A stretch of DNA of 29,499 nucleotides from Oscillospiraceae bacterium. Its GTDB lineage: Bacteria; Bacillota; Clostridia; Oscillospirales; Oscillospiraceae. Positions 8,809 to 14,756 of the stretch are shown in pieces. Numbering within the stretch: the first letter of the stretch is position 1; every line of letters starts with the position of its first letter. The translations under genes were made by a program, and so were the position numbers. The notes below the pieces were generated by a model. The model ran no database searches, was not told the origin of the DNA, and was given only the letters and a program-made list of their open reading frames with translations. The DNA lies in the NCBI GenBank assembly GCA_902802215.1, contig CADCLH010000014.1, positions 1-29,499 on the forward strand, given 5' to 3'.

Positions 8809-8838
8809 GATATATCACACTCCGCGCCGGGCTGTAAA
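8809..8838 (-). promoter_or_regulatory. Probable promoter of xpt
   Basis: Minus strand TTTACA (8838-8833), 18-nt spacer, TATATC (8814-8809). The -35 is fair and the spacer slightly long. It leaves a leader of about 25 nt. Confidence 0.6.
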
Positions 8839-8888
8839 GTAGGTTTTTGTCAAATCGGCCCGATTCCGCCTGTCCCTGCTTCTCCGCA

Positions 8889-8917
8889 TTGCAGTTTTCC
8901 CGCGCGCTTGATATAAT
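8889..8917 (+). promoter_or_regulatory. Promoter of the asparaginase operon
   Basis: TTGCAG (8889-8894), 17-nt spacer, TATAAT (8912-8917). The expected start of transcription is near 8924, downstream of the AAGGA at 8918. That AAGGA therefore cannot serve the upstream ATG at 8930. Confidence 0.8.
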
Positions 8918-8947
8918 AAGGAAAATGCAATGAATGGGGGCGCGCCC

Positions 8948-9946
8948 ATGAAAAACATCCTGATGATCGGCACCGGCGGTACGATCGCCTCCGAGATGAC
9001 GCCCGAGGGCCTGACGCCGGAGCTGACCCCGACCCAGCTCTTGCGCTATGTCCCGGCCATCTCCGCGCTCTGCCGCGTCGACTGTCTGAGCCTGTTCAGC
9101 CTCGACTCGACCAACATCACGCCGTATCACTGGCTGCGCACCGCCGAAGCCATCCGCGACAACTACGCCGCCTACGACGGCTTCGTCATCAGCCACGGGA
9201 CCGATACGATGGCCTACACTGCCGCGGCCCTGAGCTATCTTGTGCAGGGCGCGGACAAGCCCATCATGCTCACCGGCGCGCAGAAGCCCATCAACTACGA
9301 CTCCACCGACTCGAAGCTCAACCTCACCGACGCCTTCGTCTGCGCCGCGTCCGGCCAGCTCGCGGGCGTGAACATCGTGTTCAGCGGCCGCGTGATCCTC
9401 GGCACCCGCGCGCGCAAGACCTGCTCGAAGAGCTTCGCCGCCTTTTCGAGCATCAACTACCCCGACGTGGGCATCCTGCTGGACCACCGCCTCGTGCGCT
9501 ACATCGAGCCCGAGACCCTGCCGGAGCCGGTCTTCTGCGATACGCTGAATGAGAGGGTGGCGCTCGTGAAGATGGCGCCGGGCATGGACCCGGACGTGCT
9601 CGACTACCTGCTCGGGCGCAACGACGCGCTGATCATGGAGTGCTTCGGCGTCGGCGGCCTGCCCGCCTACGAGGACCGGCGCCTGCTGCGCATCGTGGAC
9701 CGGCACACGGCGGCGGGAAAGTTCGTCGTCGTCACCACCCAGGTGCAGAACGAGGGCTCGGACCTGTCGGTGTACTCGGTGGGGCACGGGCTCAAGCAGA
9801 ACCCCTGCGTGCTCGAGGGCTACGACATGACCACCGAGGCGCTCTACGCCAAGATGATGTGGATACTCGGGAAGACGAAGGACCCGGAGGAGGTCGCGCG
9901 CCTGTTCTACACGCCCGTCGCCCACGACATTCTGGCGCGGTATTAA
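8948..9946 (+). CDS. L-asparaginase (type I/II fold)
   Basis: A cytoplasmic amidohydrolase of about 332 residues converting asparagine to aspartate and ammonia. Visible are the nucleophile loop G-T-G-G-T-I-A-S (8-15), the second catalytic element SHGTDTMAYTA and LTGAQKPINYDSTDSK, all in normal order. No signal peptide is present. Two starts are possible: ATG 8930 (six extra residues MNGGAP) and ATG 8948. I prefer 8948 because MKNILMIGTGGTIAS is the usual family start and the -10 box at 8912 places the 5' end after the only Shine-Dalgarno site for 8930. GGGGG 8 nt before 8948 could act as ribosome binding site. The next gene starts 11 nt after its stop, so the two are probably cotranscribed. 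Confidence 0.92.
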   Translation: MKNILMIGTGGTIASEMTPEGLTPELTPTQLLRYVPAISALCRVDCLSLFSLDSTNITPYHWLRTAEAIRDNYAAYDGFVISHGTDTMAYTAAALSYLVQGADKPIMLTGAQKPINYDSTDSKLNLTDAFVCAASGQLAGVNIVFSGRVILGTRARKTCSKSFAAFSSINYPDVGILLDHRLVRYIEPETLPEPVFCDTLNERVALVKMAPGMDPDVLDYLLGRNDALIMECFGVGGLPAYEDRRLLRIVDRHTAAGKFVVVTTQVQNEGSDLSVYSVGHGLKQNPCVLEGYDMTTEALYAKMMWILGKTKDPEEVARLFYTPVAHDILARY

Positions 9947-9957
9947 GAGAGGATCGT

Positions 9958-11172
9958 ATGGAAACTGTTATCATTCTCGGCGCGGGGGCGTCCGGCATGG
10001 TCGCCGCCCTGACCGCCGCCGAAAGCAAAAACCGCCGCGTGCTCCTGCTCGAGCGGCAGCAGCGCGTGGGGCGCAAGCTGCTCGCCACGGGCAACGGGCG
10101 CTGCAATCTGACGAATACCGGGGCTTCCCCCGCGCGCTACCACGGCGCGGAGGCGGACTTCGTGCGCCCCGCGCTCGCGGCCTTCCCCCCGGAGGCGGCG
10201 CTGGAATTTTTCCGGGAGCTCGGCCTTGTGACCGTAACGGAGCCGGGCGGGCGGGTCTATCCCCTGTCCGACTCGGCCAATTCCGTGGTGGACGTGCTGC
10301 GCTTCGCGCTGGACGCCGCCGGGGTCGAGCTGCGCGCCGCCTGTCCGGCGCGCGCCGTGCGGCGGGAGAAAAGCGGCGGCTTCTCCGTCGTCACGGACGC
10401 GGAGACCCTGCGCGCCGACAGGCTGATCGTCGCCTGCGGCGGCGCGGCCGGATTAAAACTCGGCGGGGTGGGCGACGGCTACGAGCTGCTCGCCATGCTC
10501 GGCCACAAGCGCACGGCCCTGTACCCGAGTCTCGCGCCCATCCTGACCGAGCCCGAATACCCGCGCGCGCTCAAGGGCGTGCGCGCCGACTGCCGCCTGC
10601 GGCTTGACGGCGGGGGCGAGACGCTGGCCGAGACCGCGGGCGAGCTGCAATTCACCGAGACCGGGGTCTCCGGGCCCGCGGCCTTTGAGCTCTCGCGCGC
10701 CGCCTCCGTCGGCGGGAAGGGGCTGACGCTCACGGCGGACTATTTCCGGGACTATCCCGCGGACGCGGTCCCGGCCCTGCTGCGCGCGCGGCGCTCACGC
10801 TTCCCGGCGCTGAACGCCTCGGAGGCGCTGACCGGGATGCTGCACAACCGCCTCGGGCGCATGCTGGTCAAATACGCGGGGCTCGACGCCAACGCGCCGC
10901 TTTCTTCGCTGTCCGACGGGGACCTCGACCGACTCGCACAGAGCTGCCGGGACTTTCGCCTCGCGGTGCGGGGCGTGGCCGGCTTCGACGCGGCGCAGGT
11001 CACGGCGGGCGGGGTGCGGACCTCCGGCTTCAACCCCGAGACGCTCGAAAGCTGGTATGTGCCCGGTCTCTTCGCCTGCGGGGAGGTCCTGGACGTCGAC
11101 GGCGACTGCGGCGGCTTCAACCTCCAGTGGGCCTGGGCCAGCGGCCGCCTCGCGGGGAGGCTGGGAACATGA
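9958..11172 (+). CDS. FAD-dependent oxidoreductase of the BaiN/HI0933 family
   Basis: A 404-residue flavoprotein. The N-terminal dinucleotide motif GAGASGMVAAL (8-18) and the family signature GRKLLATGNGRCNLTN mark the HI0933-like group. The C-terminus GLFACGEVLDVDGDCGGFNLQWAW closes the FAD site. Members include BaiN, proposed to reduce bile-acid intermediates, but most have no proven substrate and that role should not be assumed here. AGAGGAT lies ahead of ATG 9958. The gene follows asparaginase by 11 nt and its stop overlaps the next start (ATGA), indicating translational coupling with a second flavoprotein gene. Confidence 0.9.
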   Translation: METVIILGAGASGMVAALTAAESKNRRVLLLERQQRVGRKLLATGNGRCNLTNTGASPARYHGAEADFVRPALAAFPPEAALEFFRELGLVTVTEPGGRVYPLSDSANSVVDVLRFALDAAGVELRAACPARAVRREKSGGFSVVTDAETLRADRLIVACGGAAGLKLGGVGDGYELLAMLGHKRTALYPSLAPILTEPEYPRALKGVRADCRLRLDGGGETLAETAGELQFTETGVSGPAAFELSRAASVGGKGLTLTADYFRDYPADAVPALLRARRSRFPALNASEALTGMLHNRLGRMLVKYAGLDANAPLSSLSDGDLDRLAQSCRDFRLAVRGVAGFDAAQVTAGGVRTSGFNPETLESWYVPGLFACGEVLDVDGDCGGFNLQWAWASGRLAGRLGT

Positions 11173-12736
11173 TCCTGCTCAGGTCCCTGCGCCTCGAGGA
11201 GGGCGAGCCCCTCGACGCCCTGCGGAAAAAGGCGGCGAAAAAGCTCGGCGTTCCGGAGACGGAGATCGTCTCGCTGCGGCCGGTCAAGGTCTCGCTCGAC
11301 GCGCGGAAGAAAAACGACATTCACTACAGCTGCTCTGCCGCGGTCTCGCTGCGGCGGGGCGAGGAAAAAGCCCTGCGCCGCGGCGCGGAGCCGTATACGG
11401 AGCCGGTCTACGACATCCCCCGTGTCCGGACCGATGAGCGCCCCGTGATCGCGGGCTTCGGCCCGGCGGGGATGTTCGCGGCGCTGGTGCTGGCCCGGGC
11501 CGGGGCGCGGCCCATCGTGCTCGAGCGCGGAAAGGACGTCGACGCGAGGCTGCGCGACGTGGAGGCCTTCCGGCGCGGCGGGGCGCTGGACCCCGAGTCC
11601 AACGTCCAGTTCGGCGAGGGCGGGGCCGGGACCTTCTCGGACGGGAAGCTCAACACCTCGACGCACGACGGGCGCATCTTCTGGGTGCTGCGCGAGTTCG
11701 CCGCCCACGGCGCGCCCGAGCGCGTCACCTGGGAGGCCAAGCCCCACATCGGCACCGACGTGCTGGTGGACGTGGTGCGCTCCATCCGCGAGGAGATCGT
11801 CGCCCTCGGGGGCGAAGTGCGCTTCGGTGCGCGGCTCGACGGGCTGGTCGTCGAAGACGGCGCGCTCGCGGCCCTGCGCGTCGCCGAGGCGGGGACGGAG
11901 ACTCTGCTGCCCTGCCGCCGCCTGATCCTCGCCGTCGGCCACTCGGCCCGCGACAGCTTCGAGATGCTGCACGCGCTGGGCGTGCCGATGGAGCGCAAGA
12001 GCTTTTCCATGGGCCTGCGCATCGAGCACCGGCAGGAGGACATCGACCGCGCCCAGTACGGACGGCCCCGGGGGAAGCTGCCGCCGGCGGACTACAGCCT
12101 GTCGGTCCATCTGCCGGACGGAAACAGCGCCTACACCTTCTGCATGTGCCCGGGCGGAAAGGTCTTTGCCGCGGCGGCGTCGTCACCAACGGCATGAGCT
12201 ATTCCGACCGCGGCGGCGAAAACGCCAACGCCGCCCTGCTGGTGACGCTGCACGCGGAGGACTTCCCCGGCGAGGGCGTGCTCGCGGGCATGCGCTGGCA
12301 GCGCGAGCTCGAGCGCGCGGCGTACCGGTACACGGGCTCCTACCGCGCGCCCGCCCAGCTCGCGGGCGATTTTCTGGCGCGGCGCAAAAGCGCGGGGCCC
12401 GGCCGCGTCACGCCGAGCTACGAGCCCGGCGTCGTCTGGGGCGAGCTGCACGCATTTCTGCCGGAGCGCGTCACGGACGTGCTCGAACAGGCCATCCCCG
12501 CCCTCGGGCAGAAGCTTCGCGGCTTCGACGACCCGGAGGCGGTGCTCACCGCGCCGGAGACGCGCTCGTCCTCGCCGGTGCGCATCCTGCGGGACGGGAC
12601 GCTGCAAAGCGCGCTGCGCGGCCTCTACCCCTGCGGCGAGGGCGCGGGCTACGCGGGCGGCATCACCTCCGCCGCGGTGGACGGCATGCGCTGCGCCGAG
12701 GCGGTCCTGCAGGCGCTGCTAGCGGAGGAAAAATGA
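11169..12736 (+). pseudogene. FAD-dependent dehydrogenase (COG2509-like), frameshifted
   Basis: A flavoprotein of roughly 520 residues, broken once. The first frame runs from ATG 11169 through the FAD-binding motif VIAGFGPAGMFAALVLA and GEGGAGTFSDGKLNT to YTFCMCPGGKVFAA, then hits a stop at 12195-12197. The remainder resumes in another frame at GGVVTNGMSYSDRGGENANAALL and continues to FDDPEAVL, PLYPCGEGAGYAGG-type sequence and a TAA at 12736. In homologs a short stretch of the type ASEEG lies between the two parts. The lesion, at about 12168-12180 in a GCGGCG-rich spot, therefore looks like a deletion of roughly 10-13 nt rather than a single-base slip. Both halves are well preserved. The start overlaps the stop of the preceding gene (ATGA). 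The substrate of this family is unknown to me. Confidence 0.85.
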
Positions 12737-12740
12737 AGCG

Positions 12741-12969
12741 AAGGAGCTGTGAAGAAAGTCTGTCCCCCTTGTAGGGGCCGACGCCCTCGGCGGCCCGGGC
12801 TGCACAAGAAAAACAAAAGGAAAACCTCCGGCGAAAACGGATAAAAAAGTCCGATTTCGCCGGAGATTTCTGTCTTTTCTTCTTTTCCCTGCCGGGACGT
12901 CCGGGGGCCGTCCCCTACAAGCCGATGTTCAAGCCTCTTCTTTGTCTTTCGACTTCTTTCACAGCCCCT
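12741..12969. repeat. Concentric palindromic (MITE/REP-like) element filling the gap between convergent genes
   Basis: Outer inverted repeats resemble each other (GGAGCTGTGAAGAAAGTC at 12743-12760, reverse complement of 12951-12968, with few mismatches). Inside lie inverted copies of a 30-nt GTAGGGG...CCCGG unit (12768-12799 and 12892-12921). Inside those lie purine-rich and pyrimidine-rich arms, and a perfect hairpin at the centre. The nested symmetry is seen directly; mobility is inference. Confidence 0.6.
12826..12889 (+). terminator. Bidirectional terminator at the centre of the palindromic element
   Basis: Perfect CTCCGGCGAAA / TTTCGCCGGAG (12826-12836, 12855-12865) with an inner CGGA/TCCG. 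It is followed by a T-rich tract on the plus strand (to about 12889). On the minus strand the A-rich side (12811-12825) also becomes a T-rich tract. Confidence 0.82.
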
Positions 12970-12972
12970 CGT

Positions 12973-13191
12973 TTATTTGATGATCCCGCGTTTGCGGGCT
13001 TTTTCGATGTATTCCGGGAGATTGCGCCAGTAGTGCAGCAGCTTCTCCGTCGGGACCTCGGGCTTGTACTTGCGGTACAGGCGCACGGCCTCCTTCATGC
13101 TCAGCTTGCCGTCTTTGAGGACCTTCCGGGCTTCCGCCTGCATCTCCGGGTCGGTCCTGAAACGCGCGATCAGCTCGTCCACAGTCGCCAT
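12973..13191 (-). CDS. Small helical hypothetical protein
   Basis: A 72-residue, highly charged, probably all-helical cytoplasmic protein (MATVDELIARFRTDPEMQ at the start, KARKRGIIK at the end). No signal peptide, cysteine or membrane segment is present. I do not recognise a family. The N-terminal F-x-x-D-P-E-x-Q resembles Nif11-type leader peptides only superficially. GAGGAGG lies ahead of the ATG and overlaps the stop region of the lipoprotein gene 10 nt upstream, so the two are cotranscribed. The strong ribosome binding site and close coupling make it a real gene. Its function is unknown, perhaps linked to that lipoprotein. Confidence 0.72.
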   Translation of the reverse strand: MATVDELIARFRTDPEMQAEARKVLKDGKLSMKEAVRLYRKYKPEVPTEKLLHYWRNLPEYIEKARKRGIIK

Positions 13192-13201
13192 GGCAGCCTC
13201 C

Positions 13202-13771
13202 TCAGCGCGGACCGAGGCCGTAGCTGACCATCTCGAGCGCGTGGAAGGCGTGCTCGTTCCACGGCCACCGGCAATCGGAGGCCCCGGCGGAGTCCAGCAG
13301 GTCCTTTGCGCTCTCGCCCTTGAGGTCGTAGGCCGCGTCGTAGACGGAATAGAAGCTGTCCTGGAACGTGAGCAGGTCCTCGTCGCTCAGCTCGTCAAGG
13401 AAGCAGCCGACGGCGGAGTAGATCTCATCGTCCGAGAGCGTCGTCGCCATGCCCCAGTCCAGCAGCCGCGCGGCGCGCTCGACCGCGCGCAGCGAGCAGC
13501 CCGCCGAGCCGGGCCAGACCGTGAGCACCTCAGAGAGCACCGCATTGAGCGCCGCGTCGTGCACCGGCGGCAGCTCGGGCACCAGCGGGATGGGCTCGGG
13601 CGTCGGGGTCGGTTCCGGCGTCGGCGTGGGCTCCGGGGTCGGTTCCGGCGTCGCCGGGGCCTCGGTCGGCGCGGGCGTGGGCGACACGGTGACGACCGCG
13701 GTCTTTTTGCCGCAGGCGCAGAGCGTCAGCAGCAGGGTCAGGCACAGGAGCAGGGAGAGCGGTTTTTTCAT
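13202..13771 (-). CDS. Pro-rich lipoprotein of unknown function
   Basis: A 189-residue exported lipoprotein. The signal peptide has a leucine-rich core and lipobox LCAC (17-20). A long, low-complexity linker of P-T-P-E-P repeats (about 33-65) follows, likely a wall-spanning spacer. The remaining 120 residues form a small acidic helical domain with two or three cysteines that I do not recognise. ATG 13771 is chosen because AGAGGTG lies 6 nt ahead; the GTG three codons upstream falls inside that Shine-Dalgarno site. It is first in a two-gene operon with the small protein at 12973. The linker DNA contains repeats of GGTCGGTTCCGGCGTCG, prone to length change. Confidence 0.85.
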   Translation of the reverse strand: MKKPLSLLLCLTLLLTLCACGKKTAVVTVSPTPAPTEAPATPEPTPEPTPTPEPTPTPEPIPLVPELPPVHDAALNAVLSEVLTVWPGSAGCSLRAVERAARLLDWGMATTLSDDEIYSAVGCFLDELSDEDLLTFQDSFYSVYDAAYDLKGESAKDLLDSAGASDCRWPWNEHAFHALEMVSYGLGPR

Positions 13772-13791
13772 GGGTTTCACCTCTTTTTTTC

Positions 13792-13820
13792 ACTCTAGCA
13801 CCGGGGACAAAGGAAATCAA
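13792..13820 (-). promoter_or_regulatory. Probable promoter of the Pro-rich lipoprotein operon
   Basis: Minus strand TTGATT (13820-13815), 17-nt spacer, TAGAGT (13797-13792), about 20 nt ahead of the ATG. The -10 box is only moderate. Confidence 0.5.
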
Positions 13821-13928
13821 GTTTTAATTTGTAAACGATGTGTTGTTTTTCCGCAACGGCACTATCCACAAATTGAACGGCGGCCGCGCGGCCATTTTCT
13901 CACGCGCCGCCGAAAGTGAGATTGCCCC

Positions 13929-13957
13929 TTGCAATTTTCAGGGCGAGCCCCTATAAT
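13929..13957 (+). promoter_or_regulatory. Promoter of pyrR
   Basis: TTGCAA (13929-13934), 17-nt spacer, TATAAT (13952-13957). The transcript would begin near 13964 and enter the PyrR-responsive leader. Confidence 0.88.
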
Positions 13958-13979
13958 GCAGCTGACAAAGAGCTTTAAC

Positions 13980-14055
13980 GACGGTACAGAGAGACCGGCA
14001 AGATCGTCATACTTCCGGCTGCCCGCGGGGGCGGTCCGTCTGTTGTGTCTTGCCG
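13980..14055 (+). promoter_or_regulatory. PyrR-binding loop and antiterminator of the pyrR leader
   Basis: The hairpin CGGUA-CAGAGA-GACCG (13982-13997) presents the CAGAGA hexaloop typical of PyrR-binding RNA. GACG/CGTC (13980-13983 and 14005-14008) can close it below, in competition with the top stem. Downstream, CGGCAAGA (13996-14003) is exactly complementary to TCTTGCCG (14048-14055), forming the antiterminator. PyrR-UMP binding to the loop would sequester the 5' half of the antiterminator and let the terminator form. The arrangement is seen directly; the mechanism is known from Bacillus pyr operons. Confidence 0.85.
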
Positions 14056-14072
14056 TCCGGCAAGACTTTTTT
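14047..14072 (+). terminator. Attenuator terminator ahead of pyrR
   Basis: Perfect 8-bp stem GTCTTGCC / GGCAAGAC (14047-14054, 14059-14066), 4-nt loop, then six Ts. It lies between the promoter and the pyrR start and overlaps the antiterminator. Confidence 0.93.
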
Positions 14073-14094
14073 CATGCTCGGGGAGGCGGGGACG

Positions 14095-14661
14095 ATGCGG
14101 CAGAAGGCACAGCTCATGGACGAGGCCGCGCTTTCGCGGGCGCTGATGCGCATCTCCCATGAGATCACCGAGAAGAACAAGGGCGTGGAAAACGTCGTGC
14201 TGGTGGGCATCCGCCGCCGCGGCGTGCCGATCGCGGGACGCATCCGGGACAACATCCTGCGCATCGAGGAGCGGGAGCTTCCGGTCGGGAGCATCGACAT
14301 CCGCTTTTACCGCGACGATCTGAGCCGCCGTCAGGAGAGCCCCCGGGTCGAGCAGACCACCCTGCCCTTCGACGTGACCGGGCGGGACGTGGTGCTGGTG
14401 GACGACGTGATCTACACCGGGCGCACGGCGCGCGCCGCGATCGAGGCGGTGTTCTCCTGCGGCAGACCGCGCAGCATCCAGCTTGCGGTGCTGGTCGACC
14501 GCGGCCACCGGGAGCTGCCGATCCGCCCCGACTACGTGGGCAAGAACGTCCCGACCTCCCGGACCGAGCTCATCGAGGTCCGCCTGCCCGAGTACGACGG
14601 GGAGACCGGCGTCTGGCTGATGGTCCCGGAAGACCCCTCCGTCAGCTCGCAGGCTCGCTGA
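14095..14661 (+). CDS. pyrR: Bifunctional pyr operon attenuation protein / uracil phosphoribosyltransferase
   Basis: A 188-residue cytoplasmic protein that binds pyr mRNA in response to UMP and also converts uracil plus PRPP to UMP. The start MRQKAQLMDEAALSRAL and the PRPP loop VVLVDDVIYTGRT (99-111) are diagnostic. The basic stretch VGIRRRGVPIAGRI and LVDRGHRELPIRPDYVGKN are also conserved. GGGAGGCGGGG sits just ahead of ATG 14095; longer frames upstream lie within the attenuator. The usual C-terminus V-W-L-x-x-P-E is followed by about eight extra residues (PSVSSQAR) that are encoded by an intergenic-type repeat. The leader attenuator indicates autoregulation by uridine nucleotides, and uraA follows on the same strand. 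Confidence 0.95.
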   Translation: MRQKAQLMDEAALSRALMRISHEITEKNKGVENVVLVGIRRRGVPIAGRIRDNILRIEERELPVGSIDIRFYRDDLSRRQESPRVEQTTLPFDVTGRDVVLVDDVIYTGRTARAAIEAVFSCGRPRSIQLAVLVDRGHRELPIRPDYVGKNVPTSRTELIEVRLPEYDGETGVWLMVPEDPSVSSQAR

Positions 14662-14682
14662 CAGCTCCCCTTTCAGGGGCGC
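14636..14682 (+). repeat. Intergenic-type repeat overlapping the pyrR 3' end
   Basis: GTCAGC/GCTGAC (14641-14646, 14657-14662) and CCCCT/AGGGG (14667-14671, 14675-14679) are two adjacent small hairpins. They form a GTCAGC...GCTGACAGCTCCCC...AGGGG unit of the kind often repeated in gut Clostridia. It supplies the last codons and stop of pyrR. Confidence 0.5.
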
Positions 14683-14686
14683 CGAT

Positions 14687-14716
14687 TCGCAAACAAGCGG
14701 GGAAGCCCGTTTGCGA
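14687..14716 (+). other. Hairpin between pyrR and uraA
   Basis: TCGCAAA / TTTGCGA (14687-14693, 14710-14716) with inner CGGG/CCCG and a CAAG bulge. AT-rich sequence follows, but no clear T-tract. It may be a weak terminator, attenuator or stability element separating pyrR from uraA. Confidence 0.55.
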
Positions 14717-14719
14717 TAG

Positions 14720-14756
14720 ATTCAATTAAATAACTACAGAGAGAGGGAAATTGAAT
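14720..14756 (+). promoter_or_regulatory. Candidate PyrR-responsive start-site hairpin of uraA
   Basis: ATTCAATT (14720-14727) pairs exactly with AATTGAAT (14749-14756), the latter covering the first two bases of the uraA start codon. The 21-nt loop holds the Shine-Dalgarno GAGAGGG and the 10-mer TACAGAGAGA (14735-14744), identical to the PyrR-loop 10-mer in the pyrR leader (13985-13994). PyrR control of uraA translation is inference; the AT-rich stem is weak and the second CAGAGA lacks its own closing stem. Confidence 0.4.

Noticed and set aside
8779..8930. Second purine riboswitch ahead of xpt
   Set aside because: No TTTCTACC core or paired arms in this interval on either strand.
12973..13191. 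Nif11-type leader peptide of a RiPP
   Set aside because: The F-x-x-D-P-E-x-Q resemblance is weak, there is no GG cleavage motif, no cysteine-rich core and no modification enzyme nearby.
13588..13690. CRISPR-like or tandem repeat array in the minus-strand lipoprotein
   Set aside because: The repeats are short, irregular, in frame and encode a P-T-P-E-P linker; no spacers or leader.
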